A stretch of DNA of 36,939 nucleotides from Paludibacteraceae bacterium (GCA_017480285.1 JAFVAX010000069.1:1-36939); one strand, 5' to 3'. Counted from the stretch's first letter, positions 11,219 through 18,290 are shown. Numbers and translations are program-made. Notes: generated by a model from the sequence alone, not told the origin.

Positions 11219-11851
11219 ATGAACGTAGTATTATTATGTCGAGTATCGACTAACCATCAAGACTATAATCGTCAGATAGCAGAACTAACGGAGTTCTGCA
11301 TTCTTCAGGGTTGGAATATAGAGAAAGTCTTTGCCAACAAGATAAGCGGCGCAAAGAAGTTAGAAGAGCGCGCAGAGATTCAAGACATGGTTATGTATGT
11401 GCGCACGCATGATATAGATAAGGTGGTCGTATTAGAGATAAGCCGCCTCGGTCGTAACACCCTTGAAGCATTGAAGGTTATTCAAATGCTCAACGAAGAA
11501 GGAATTTGTTTGTATGTGAAGAACTACAACCTTGAGACGATAGTGGGCGGGAAAGTGAATCCTGTTGCAAGCATGATATGTACGATTCTGTTGGAGATTG
11601 CCCAGATGGAGCGTCTAACCATTGCAGAGCGTATGACTTCGGGGAGAAATCAGTATATCGCTCATTGTAGAGAGAACGGGGTTAAGATGGGCAGACCTGA
11701 AACCTACCGAAAGTCAGAGGATGCCTATCGCGAGCAGTACGCGAAAGAGATAGGTTTACTCCGAAAAGGTATTAGCCTACGGAACGTGCACAGCATTACA
11801 TCAACTTCAATGGGAACTTTACAGAAGTTAAAGACGAGGTTTGTCGGATAG
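11219..11851 (+). CDS. Small serine recombinase (resolvase/invertase)
   Basis: This 210-residue DNA recombinase has catalytic Ser10 in LLCRVSTNHQD, the EISRLGRN motif at 73-80 (usually DRLGR), and the arm helix LLEIAQMERLTIAERMTSGR. A GRP linker leads to a C-terminal helix-turn-helix (RKGISLRNVHSITSTSMGTLQKL). Such enzymes resolve multimers or invert segments. On an element with its own replication-like protein, multimer resolution is the more natural role. It is the last gene before a terminator at 11854-11880. An inverted repeat at 11919-11974 could be its target, but this is unproven. Confidence 0.9.
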   Translation: MNVVLLCRVSTNHQDYNRQIAELTEFCILQGWNIEKVFANKISGAKKLEERAEIQDMVMYVRTHDIDKVVVLEISRLGRNTLEALKVIQMLNEEGICLYVKNYNLETIVGGKVNPVASMICTILLEIAQMERLTIAERMTSGRNQYIAHCRENGVKMGRPETYRKSEDAYREQYAKEIGLLRKGISLRNVHSITSTSMGTLQKLKTRFVG

Positions 11852-11853
11852 GA

Positions 11854-11880
11854 GAAGAGGCATCAGCCTCTTTTCTTTTA
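11854..11880 (+). terminator. Terminator of the DUF2693-resolvase operon
   Basis: AAGAGGC (11855-11861) and GCCTCTT (11866-11872) form a stem with loop ATCA, followed by a T-rich tract TTCTTTTA. It lies directly behind the resolvase stop. Confidence 0.7.
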
Positions 11881-12020
11881 TCACTTTAAGATAAAATCTA
11901 AAGGTGTGACAATTTGAGGTGTGCTAATCCCTATTCTGTGATATTAAAATAGTACAAACGAAGATTTAGCACGCATTTTCGTTGCAAAACACAGATATTT
12001 TGTAAAATTAGACCTGAAAA

Positions 12021-12052
12021 TTTGCAAATATGCAAAAAAAGTAGTAATTTTG
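12021..12052 (+). promoter_or_regulatory. Promoter of the lipoprotein cluster or leader RNA
   Basis: TTTG (12021-12024), 20 bases and TAATTTTG (12045-12052). TTTTGCG (12048-12054) and CGCAAAA (12065-12071) form an inverted repeat across the -7 box and start site, a plausible repressor operator. Confidence 0.7.
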
Positions 12053-12147
12053 CGCAACTTTTGACGCAAAACATTTTTTGCCTATGGGGACATGAAACAC
12101 ACTTAGGTTACATACCTAAATAAGAAATAGCATTTAATTTATTCTTT

Positions 12148-12296
12148 CTTCTTGGAAGTTTGGCGACAGAAAAGGAACTGAGAGAACTAAGTTAAATGTT
12201 CACGTCAGCGTGAACACTATACTTATCTTGTCAGTTCAGGTAACGCCAAACACCTCAAGAAGCGGGATAATGATATTGTTCACGCTTTTTCTTTTT
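12148..12296 (+). ncRNA. Candidate structured leader or small RNA
   Basis: Nested complementary arms form a long rod: CTTCTTG (12148-12154) with CAAGAAG (12256-12262), GTTTGGCG (12158-12165) with CGCCAAAC (12244-12251), GAACTGA (12175-12181) with TCAGTTC (12231-12237), and TGTTCACG (12197-12204) with CGTGAACA (12209-12216). The apical 3' arm can instead pair with TGTTCACGC at 12277-12285, just before TTTTTCTTTTT. That gives mutually exclusive rod and terminator-like folds, as in attenuators. Transcription from 12021-12052 is inferred. I do not recognise a known RNA family. Confidence 0.5.
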
Positions 12297-12339
12297 GTAC
12301 CCTCAGAACGAAAGAAACAAAACACAAATGATAAACGAT

Positions 12340-13029
12340 ATGAAAACAACACATTTATTTGTTCTGTCAATGGCATTGGTGATGTCATTGGCTGGTTGCA
12401 AAGACAACAAGGGGAATAATCCCGAAAATCCGCAAACAGGTGAGAGTGTGGTAAAATCAACTACATCGGTGAACGGTGGTAATGGTATTATTATCGAAGC
12501 CTTGATGAAAGACGGCACACGTCAGTATTACAAGGTCATAACACCATCCGAGGTGGGGGTAACTAATTACTATGCTTATTACGCTTCAGATGGCTTCAAA
12601 GAGTACGATTATAAGGGGAGCGTTGTAATCCCTGAATCAATCACGCATGAAGGTACGACTTACTCTGTAACAAACGTGTTAGGGGGGAATGCTTCATCTG
12701 CTTCTAAGTGCTTGACTTCTGCATTCTTTAATTGTACCGACTTGAAGAGTGTTACGCTACCTCGTACCATTAACAAAATCGAAACCTGCGCAATGAGGTT
12801 AAGGAAAGAGTATGAGCCTGACAAGGTTATATCAAACGATTTAGTGCTAATATGCCTTGCTCCGAATCCCCCTGCATTAGGGCAGCAGGAGTTGAATCTG
12901 CCACAAAATCCTGATTGGGAATGGGGTTGGGCTTATGCCACCATTAAAGTCCCATCTGCAAGCGTAGATGCATATAAATCGGCAGATATGTGGGCACTAT
13001 ATAAGGACTATATAGAAGCAATAGAGTAA
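12340..13029 (+). CDS. BspA-type LRR lipoprotein, copy 1
   Basis: From the ATG at 12340 the protein has 229 residues. It has a lipoprotein signal (SLAG-C at Cys20), a polar linker, and a short BspA-like leucine-rich-repeat region: AFFNCTDLKSVTLPRTINKIE, then VPSASVDAYKSADMWALYKDYIEAIE, the usual C-terminal cap of this family. It is probably anchored to the outer membrane and may bind host or bacterial ligands. The longer frame from 12295 would bury the signal peptide. It is the first of three tandem paralogues. Confidence 0.8.
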   Translation: MKTTHLFVLSMALVMSLAGCKDNKGNNPENPQTGESVVKSTTSVNGGNGIIIEALMKDGTRQYYKVITPSEVGVTNYYAYYASDGFKEYDYKGSVVIPESITHEGTTYSVTNVLGGNASSASKCLTSAFFNCTDLKSVTLPRTINKIETCAMRLRKEYEPDKVISNDLVLICLAPNPPALGQQELNLPQNPDWEWGWAYATIKVPSASVDAYKSADMWALYKDYIEAIE

Positions 13030-13065
13030 CAACTGAATTACGAACCCATAAAACACAACTGAATT

Positions 13066-13797
13066 ATGATGAAAACGAAGTTAATGATGCTCGCTGCGGC
13101 TGTAGTCCTGTCGCTCGGAATGGCAGGATGTAAAGGAAATAACAACAATCCAGAAGAGCCGAACACCCCCAATACCGAGGAAGTAACCATTTCTAATATA
13201 GAGGAGACAGATGGTGGGCGCGTGACATACACCTATTCTGATGGCGCAAAGATGGGCTTCCTTATCAGGACGGATATGCAAGAGGATTTCGCCACCGTTA
13301 ATTACTATTTCACGCCCTCAAAGCCAGAGGACAAACTATATGATGCAGTTATTCCTTCAGAAGTAACATGGCATGGAAAGAAGTATCCTGTTGTGAATGT
13401 TCTTAATGGGGTTTTTGAGGGGAACAAGCACTTGAAAAGTGTTACGTCCCAAGAGAATCTCACAACTTTGGAGAGTAAATGCTTCTGTGCATGTAGCGCA
13501 TTAGAATTGGTGAGTGTTTCGTGTGTGGATGAAATACCGCAATCCTGTTTTATGGAGTGCTCATCGCTCGCAACTATAAAAATTGGTAAGCGGGTGACAT
13601 CTATTAAGAGTTACGCATATCTAAGTTGTACGGCGATTAAGGATTTTACCATTCAAGCGACCGAGCCTCCTACGTTAGGTGAGAACGTGTTTACGGAAGG
13701 TGTTAAGTTTACCTTGCATGTTCCGAGCGGGAGCATAACGAAATATATAGCCACGGAATGGTCTAAATATGCAGCGAGCATAGTTGCTATTGAGTAA
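13066..13797 (+). CDS. BspA-type LRR lipoprotein, copy 2
   Basis: The 243-residue lipoprotein has a lipobox GMAG-C at Cys22 followed by an Asn/Pro/Glu linker. Its LRR section has the clearest BspA pattern of the trio: CFCACSALELVSVS, CFMECSSLATIKIGKRVTSIKSYAYLSCTAIKDFTI, then ATEPPTLG and the VPSGSITKYIATEWSKYAASIVAIE cap. The signal peptide is similar to copy 3 (MxTKLxxxAAAxxLSL). The spacer before it shares a GAACC(A)TA-type motif with the spacers of its neighbours, which suggests duplication of gene plus spacer. Confidence 0.85.
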   Translation: MMKTKLMMLAAAVVLSLGMAGCKGNNNNPEEPNTPNTEEVTISNIEETDGGRVTYTYSDGAKMGFLIRTDMQEDFATVNYYFTPSKPEDKLYDAVIPSEVTWHGKKYPVVNVLNGVFEGNKHLKSVTSQENLTTLESKCFCACSALELVSVSCVDEIPQSCFMECSSLATIKIGKRVTSIKSYAYLSCTAIKDFTIQATEPPTLGENVFTEGVKFTLHVPSGSITKYIATEWSKYAASIVAIE

Positions 13798-13828
13798 ATG
13801 GATTTGTGAACCAATAAAAAGATATGAT

Positions 13829-14536
13829 ATGAGAACTAAGTTATTGTTATTTGCTGCGGCTATTGCGCTTTCGTTAGCCTTCATCGGTTGCAAGGGTGGC
13901 AACACCCCAGATGACCCAAGTGAAAGCAATCCAAAATACACGTATGATGCGAGCACGCGCAAGTACGAGGTTACGATGAATGACGGTCAGAAACTCTACT
14001 TTGCCGTAGTAGCATTAGAAGTAAGGGAAGGGGTTGCAACTAAGTTAGATACGGCTTTAACCCTCATAAGTTATCCGAATTACATGCGAGGGGATGACAA
14101 GAGCAAAACAGATGAAGAACCCTATCTTTATAAAGGGAACGTCTCTGTGCCTGCGACCATAGTGTTAGATAAGAGGTGGACAGTTCATGCTATGATGGAG
14201 CAAGTGTGCTATTACTGCAAAGAACTGACTACTATCGAACTTCCTGCCACTATTGACAAGATTTCATATAATGCTTTTGCAGGTTGCAAGCAACTGAAGA
14301 AAGTTAGTTTGTATGCGACATTGATAGATGATGGCGCGTTTTATGAGTGCTCTGCATTAGAAGCCATGACGTGTTATAGCATCACGCCTCCACGAATAGG
14401 GAATCCCGATTTCTACAACGCAGAAGTATTCTATAACGTCCCAAAGTTTGACCTATATGTGCCGCAAGCGAGTATAGACGTTTATAAGAACTCCGATTGG
14501 AAGAATTACACAAAGAACATCTTACCAATGGAGTGA
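13829..14536 (+). CDS. BspA-type LRR lipoprotein, copy 3
   Basis: From the ATG at 13829 the protein has 235 residues, with lipobox AFIG-C at Cys21. It has a KYTYDASTRKYEVTMNDGQKL strand pair similar in position to copies 1 and 2. An LRR stretch follows (CKELTTIELPATIDKISYNAFAGCKQLKKVSL and GAFYECSALEAM), then the VPQASIDVYKNSDWKNYTKNILPME cap. The frame extends back to 13784 over the end of copy 2, but the signal peptide fixes the start. A hairpin at 14561-14600 ends the cluster. Confidence 0.85.
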   Translation: MRTKLLLFAAAIALSLAFIGCKGGNTPDDPSESNPKYTYDASTRKYEVTMNDGQKLYFAVVALEVREGVATKLDTALTLISYPNYMRGDDKSKTDEEPYLYKGNVSVPATIVLDKRWTVHAMMEQVCYYCKELTTIELPATIDKISYNAFAGCKQLKKVSLYATLIDDGAFYECSALEAMTCYSITPPRIGNPDFYNAEVFYNVPKFDLYVPQASIDVYKNSDWKNYTKNILPME

Positions 14537-14560
14537 CAAACTGAGTTGTGCGAACCATAC

Positions 14561-14600
14561 AGAAAGGGGCGTGTCGAAGCGGTTGGACGCGCCTCTTTCT
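14561..14600 (+). terminator. Terminator-like hairpin after the lipoprotein trio
   Basis: Bases 14561-14575 pair with 14586-14600 over 15 bp with two G-U pairs, and the right arm ends CTCTTTCT. No further T-run follows. The position, directly behind the last lipoprotein gene, supports transcription termination. Confidence 0.55.
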
Positions 14601-14943
14601 ATGGTATATAGGGGTGGTTTATCTGTAGATTTGCTAAAAATTCCATACATTTCGCATAGAGAACCGTACTTGCAAGCGCGAAAAGTCAGAGAAATAGCGG
14701 TCGGAGCACAATTTGCTCTCCAATATATTTTAAGAGATGTGGGATGCTTTGGGGAGAAAATGGGATAAAATCAGCCATTTTTTAGGTACTATTCCTAACT
14801 GATTTGAGGAAAAATTTCCAGAAAAAATCTCTGAGAGAACAATGGTCTTTGACATAGGGTGTGTCAATTCTTAGTACAGGGTAGAAGATACACAGACCCT
14901 TTAGTTATTCTCAGCGTAGGGAGAGGATAGCACGTAGGGAGGA
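14601..14943. other. Intergenic region with nested inverted repeats
   Basis: No gene is supported. Bases 14831-14914 contain nested complementary arms: CTGAGA with TCTCAG, GGTCT with AGACC, TTGACA with TGTCAA. Two direct copies of CGTAGGGAG (14915-14923, 14933-14941) follow, the second running into the stop of the replication-like gene. The rest, including an open frame at 14571-14768, shows no coding signal. Confidence 0.5.
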
Positions 14944-15978
14944 CTACGGAAGATAGTCGAATGTGTCAAAGAACTCAACGATGTCTTCTCTGGTAATGGT
15001 CGGAGCATCCTTCAGCCTCAGCCTCTGAAGGTACTGCTGATATGGTCGGAGTAGTCGCGCAGCATACACCATCTTTTTGCCTGTGCGTGGATTCTTTCGG
15101 TGTCTTAACCAGTGCTCGACCTTCGCTAAGACTTTGCTATCATCGCATGTTTCTGGGTGATTAAATTTGAATCCACAATCCTTAAGTTTCATTCTTATCT
15201 TATCTTCTACGCCACCCGTCAAGGGTAAGGGAACACCATCAAGATTAACACACTCGGCATAGAAATCAAGGAATACATTGCCCTTCGATCGAAATACATC
15301 CTCTAATGTTATCCGACCTTTGCCCAAGTGCAAGGCTTTGCGAATTTTCTCTTTGGAATCTAATTCGCGCTCTACGCGGTACACACCATGAAAGTATGAT
15401 TGCACACGTTCTGAAGGATAAATGAGTTCAGATTCTTTATTGTAGAACGTCATACGTTGATGAGTGCGCTTGTCATTATACTTTCCATGTTTATCAAGCG
15501 TAAAGCCTCCTTCATAACGAACAAAGGTGAGTTTTCTATTATTGTCGATATTCCACGCAGTAAAATTAGTTAAGTTATCTGCGAACTCAGTTGTAACAGG
15601 CTTATCCTGAGTAACATGAAGCAAGACAACCTCTCCATTGGCAAGCACTTCATTCACATCAAAACGCACTATATTCATACTATGAATGATATATAGACAG
15701 TCACAGATGTTGTTACATGATATAAGTTCTGTCATCCGTTCACCAAGGATTTTCGACGTGAACTCAAAGGCGATACCTCTGGGAAGTAAGATGCGTGATC
15801 GTTTGTTTAGATAATCTTTCTCTAATATGGTAATCGTAAGATTGTATTCTTCATGTCTATAAACCCATTCTCGCATTGAAGGGATATAAGTCATAATTGC
15901 TTCATTTACGATGGCTTCACGAATGTTGATTTCTGGTTGTACGGGTATAACGATTTTGATTCTGTCAAGATGTATCAT
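14944..15978 (-). CDS. Replication-initiator-like protein (phage gpII/X type)
   Basis: The 344-residue protein resembles rolling-circle replication proteins of the filamentous-phage gene II / X type. MTFYNKESEL (176-184) and YRVERELDSKEKIRKAL (200-216) match the conserved YxK-xxEL and RxExxL segments of that family, followed by a helical C-terminal region. No classical HUH motif is evident, so activity is inferred. It is the only leftward gene in the middle of the element. No standard promoter was found upstream. It could replicate an excised circular form. An alternative is a degenerate or non-replicative relative. Confidence 0.55.
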   Translation of the reverse strand: MIHLDRIKIVIPVQPEINIREAIVNEAIMTYIPSMREWVYRHEEYNLTITILEKDYLNKRSRILLPRGIAFEFTSKILGERMTELISCNNICDCLYIIHSMNIVRFDVNEVLANGEVVLLHVTQDKPVTTEFADNLTNFTAWNIDNNRKLTFVRYEGGFTLDKHGKYNDKRTHQRMTFYNKESELIYPSERVQSYFHGVYRVERELDSKEKIRKALHLGKGRITLEDVFRSKGNVFLDFYAECVNLDGVPLPLTGGVEDKIRMKLKDCGFKFNHPETCDDSKVLAKVEHWLRHRKNPRTGKKMVYAARLLRPYQQYLQRLRLKDAPTITREDIVEFFDTFDYLP

Positions 15979-16191
15979 ATGCGTGTGTTTTTTACAGGTT
16001 TTTGCGGGGTAGTTACTATTAGATTCATTTCTTCTTTTGGCTGCTGCGGCTCTCTCGCGTGTGCGTGAATACCACTAATTCTCAGATAATCCAAATTGTG
16101 CATAGTGTGTTTATTTTGGTTTTCGCCGAAAAAGTACACATAAAATCTCATTCATGCAAATAGAATCGGTGACATAACTTTTCCTTGATGG

Positions 16192-16215
16192 GGTTATATC
16201 CTGAAGGATATAGCC
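16192..16215. repeat. 11-bp hairpin with two-base loop, possible origin element
   Basis: GGTTATATCCT and AGGATATAGCC pair fully apart from one G-U, with only GA between them. It lies 214 bases upstream of the replication-like gene. Rolling-circle nick sites often lie in such hairpins, but no known nick motif was recognised. Confidence 0.35.
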
Positions 16216-16266
16216 GTAAAAGCCTGAACTAAAGTGTGTTTAATCGAATAATTTCTGACCAAAAGA

Positions 16267-16298
16267 TTTGGAAAATCCAATCTTTAGCAGTATCTTTG
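16267..16298 (+). promoter_or_regulatory. Promoter toward the small ORF and integrase
   Basis: TTTG (16267-16270), 20 bases and TATCTTTG (16291-16298). Initiation near 16305 gives a leader of about 330 bases before the integrase ATG. Confidence 0.7.
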
Positions 16299-16478
16299 CA
16301 CCAGAAATCAAAAACAGGTATATCCGATGAATACATAAAAGAGAGATTCAATAGGCGCGAAAGAATGCGCAACTACCTAAAACAAGTAACCCTACAGAGG
16401 TGCGGTAGTGGTGAGCGGGGAGCATAAGCAGAGCCGCATCTAACCGCCTTAGAGCGGAAGGTAAACGCAATTAAATAC

Positions 16479-16571
16479 ATGTTCGACCTTAGTCAATTAA
16501 CTGATGAAGAACGAATGATAGTGGATTCTTTTATGATGGACTTAATCACTATTGTAATCCAAGCGAACTAA
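16479..16571 (+). CDS. 30-residue small protein (candidate)
   Basis: A short frame encodes 30 residues beginning MFDLSQLTDEERM and ending in a hydrophobic helix DLITIVIQAN. The amphipathic LTDEER start looks like a genuine small helical protein. It lies on the transcript from 16267-16298, 66 bases ahead of the integrase. A GGAAGG lies somewhat far upstream. No family is recognised, and chance cannot be excluded. Confidence 0.35.
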   Translation: MFDLSQLTDEERMIVDSFMMDLITIVIQAN

Positions 16572-16586
16572 CTTTTTTATTAACCC

Positions 16587-16617
16587 GCCATCATCTCCCA
16601 TTAAAGGGAGAGATGGC
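16587..16617 (+). repeat. Hairpin before the integrase gene
   Basis: GCCATC(A)TCTCCC and GGGAGAGATGGC form a 12-bp stem with one bulged A and a 6-base loop, 20 bases before the integrase start codon. No T-run follows, so it may modulate translation or act as an attenuator. Confidence 0.45.
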
Positions 16618-16637
16618 AATAACTAACATACGATAAC

Positions 16638-18188
16638 ATGAAGAATATTGTACGTAACGGTAATTTTTGCATTATTTGGACACGAGTATCAACAGCAAAG
16701 CAAGAAAGAGACGGTGGCAGCCTTGACAATCAGAAAGAGTTATGTGTAGAGTACGCAAGAGCCAAAAAGTTAAAAATTGTATGGAAAGACGAGGAGGCAC
16801 AAGCCCCCTTTGGAGGTACACATGAGAGTGCCAAAGTCCCTGGGGCTTTATTTAAGGAGATGATTAAACTGGTAAAGAAAGATACCCGCATCAGCAAAAT
16901 CATCTGTTCAGAGTTTGACAGGTTCAGTCGTGACGCTGCACAGGCTATAGGCATTATTCGCGAGTTATATGATTTAGGAGTTGCTGTTTGTTCTGTCAAG
17001 CAAGGCATCTGTACCGATACCAAGGACAATATAATGATGGCATCCAATTTGTTGTTATTAGCGACTTGGGATAATGACAAACGGGCTGACAAGTTCTACA
17101 CGGGGCGCAAGCATTGTTATGAAATGGGAGCATATACTGGTATGCTACCCATTGGGTACACCCGAACAGACCCCAATACTGGACAGAAAACCAAAAGTAT
17201 CAGGTCGTATTGTTTCCTTGATGAAAAGGGACAGAGAATCAGAGAAGCCTTCCGTATGAAATTGCAGGGCTATACCAATGGTGAGATCCTTGATGCCTTG
17301 GCAAATATGGGACTTGTTATAAGTAAGCAGACACTTAATCACATATTCAACAATCCCTTTTACGCGGGGATTATCTGCTCAAAGTTACTTGATGGCGGGC
17401 GCGTAGAAGGAAAGATAGAAAAGGCTGTTTCCTATCAAGATTGGTTGAAAGTCCAGAAGATAATGTCCGATAGACATGCGTGGTACAAACACAAAAAGAA
17501 GAACGAGGATGCCCCGATGAAGGGGCATATCCTCTGCTCGCGTTGTGGAAAGCCTTTAACAGCCTATAAACAAAAAGGGCATTGGTACTATAAGTGCAAC
17601 ACAAAAGGTTGCGGGTTTAATAAATCCGCAGACGAGTTACACAAGGAGTATCTTGAGGTGTTACATTCGTTAGAGTTACCTATGACACTATGCGAACAAT
17701 ATGCAGATATTATTTCAGCAAGGATTAAGGAAAGTCAAGAGGAGGGAGTAAAGACTGCTACCACATTGAAGAAAGCAAGAACTGAACTTGAGAAAGAACT
17801 TAGGGAGTACAAACGTAGTCTGGCTTTGGGAAAAATCGAAAAAGACATATACGATGAGTTAGCCGCTGATATAGAGGAGAGAATCGTTGCAATAGATGAA
17901 GAATTGCAAAAATACAGCGAAAATTTATCGAACTTAGAGAAGAGAGTGTCTGATATTGTGCTAATGTGCTCATCTATAAGCACTTTGTGGAAGGAGAAGG
18001 ATTTGGAAACTCGCCAAAGAATCCAGAATTTGGTGTTTCCTAAGAAGATTTTGTTTGATAGAGAAAATCAGCATTATCGAACCGAAAATCGCAATCCAAT
18101 ATACAACGTAATTGACGATATATCAGCACGTTACAGACATAAAAAAGAGACAGATTCCGAAGAACCTGTCTCAGAGTGCGCAGGATGA
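16638..18188 (+). CDS. Large serine recombinase (integrase)
   Basis: The 516-residue protein has catalytic Ser18 in IIWTRVSTAKQ, the resolvase motif EFDRFSRD (92-99), and a recombinase domain (about 165-285). A four-cysteine zinc ribbon follows (C300, C303, C320, C325), then a coiled coil at about 375-440. It is complete and should catalyse integration and excision of the element. The last codons (TGC GCA GGA TGA) lie inside tRNA-Leu(GAG), whose 3' end is at 18177. Recombination at the tRNA end therefore creates or preserves the end of its own reading frame. Transcription of the tRNA runs antisense into this gene. Confidence 0.93.
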   Translation: MKNIVRNGNFCIIWTRVSTAKQERDGGSLDNQKELCVEYARAKKLKIVWKDEEAQAPFGGTHESAKVPGALFKEMIKLVKKDTRISKIICSEFDRFSRDAAQAIGIIRELYDLGVAVCSVKQGICTDTKDNIMMASNLLLLATWDNDKRADKFYTGRKHCYEMGAYTGMLPIGYTRTDPNTGQKTKSIRSYCFLDEKGQRIREAFRMKLQGYTNGEILDALANMGLVISKQTLNHIFNNPFYAGIICSKLLDGGRVEGKIEKAVSYQDWLKVQKIMSDRHAWYKHKKKNEDAPMKGHILCSRCGKPLTAYKQKGHWYYKCNTKGCGFNKSADELHKEYLEVLHSLELPMTLCEQYADIISARIKESQEEGVKTATTLKKARTELEKELREYKRSLALGKIEKDIYDELAADIEERIVAIDEELQKYSENLSNLEKRVSDIVLMCSSISTLWKEKDLETRQRIQNLVFPKKILFDRENQHYRTENRNPIYNVIDDISARYRHKKETDSEEPVSECAG

Positions 18189-18260
18189 GACTCGAACTCA
18201 CACGACATTGCTGCCACTACCCCCTCAAAGTAGCGTGTATACCAATTTCACCACCTGCGC
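18177..18260 (-). tRNA. tRNA-Leu(GAG)
   Basis: The 84-base gene folds as a class II tRNA. The acceptor arms are GCGCAGG/CCTGCGC with discriminator A, the anticodon stem is CTACT/GGTAG around TTGAGGG (anticodon GAG), the variable arm is long, and the T-arm is GTGAG-TTCGAGT-CTCAT. CCA is not encoded. The 3' end overlaps the last 12 bases of the integrase frame. Confidence 0.93.
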
Positions 18261-18266
18261 TTCTCA

Positions 18267-18290
18267 AAAATCAAAACTAGTTTTGATTTT
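18267..18290. repeat. Perfect 24-bp palindrome between two tRNA-Leu genes
   Basis: AAAATCAAAACT is followed directly by its exact reverse complement. As RNA on the minus strand it makes an A/U-rich stem followed by UUUUUG, so it may end the tRNA-Leu(CAG) transcript. It could also be a protein-binding site. Confidence 0.6.

Larger units (their letters stand above)
11881..12339 (+). other. Long non-coding leader region before lipoprotein genes
   Basis: No gene is visible in these 459 bases. They contain a 9-bp inverted repeat (11919-11927 with 11966-11974, one G-U), a standard promoter at 12021-12052, a 7-bp inverted repeat over its -7 box, a small hairpin TTAGGT/ACCTAA near 12103-12120, and the rod-like structure at 12148-12262. 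If transcription starts near 12059, the leader of the first lipoprotein gene is about 280 bases. Confidence 0.65.
15979..16478. other. Replication/integration control region without genes
   Basis: This gap separates the divergent replication-like and integrase genes. It holds three GTGTGTTT motifs (near 15982, 16104 and 16232), an 11-bp hairpin at 16192-16215, the integrase-side promoter at 16267-16298, and a 7-bp leader stem GGTGCGG/CCGCATC (16399-16405 with 16434-16440). The open frame at 16236-16427 starts upstream of the promoter and is not supported. Confidence 0.5.
9797..18188. mobile_element. Probable integrative element at tRNA-Leu(GAG)
   Basis: The block carries an XRE repressor, a DUF2693-like protein, a small resolvase, three lipoproteins, a replication-like protein and a large serine recombinase. 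The recombinase stop lies 12 bases inside the tRNA-Leu gene, a common layout for integrases at their attachment site. The right edge is therefore within about 18170-18190. The left edge is inferred to lie between the terminator at 9767-9796 and the XRE stop. I found no clear direct copy of the tRNA 3' end there, so the exact att sites are not defined. No relaxase, type IV secretion or capsid gene is visible. Confidence 0.6.

Noticed and set aside
12148..12262. 6S RNA identity for the rod structure
   Set aside because: The shape is similar, but it sits in an accessory block beside a lipoprotein gene and I cannot match conserved 6S bases. It is kept as an unnamed structured RNA.
14571..14768. 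65-codon frame after the lipoprotein trio
   Set aside because: It starts inside the terminator hairpin, has no family features and no ribosome binding site.
16236..16427. 63-codon frame before the integrase
   Set aside because: Its start lies upstream of the -33 box of the promoter at 16267-16298, so the transcript would not contain it.
18170..18190. A clear direct repeat of the tRNA end as left att site
   Set aside because: I searched 9750-9900 and 14540-14940 by eye for GCGCAGGATGAG-like sequence and found no convincing copy. Serine recombinases can use very short cores, so the left site remains undefined.
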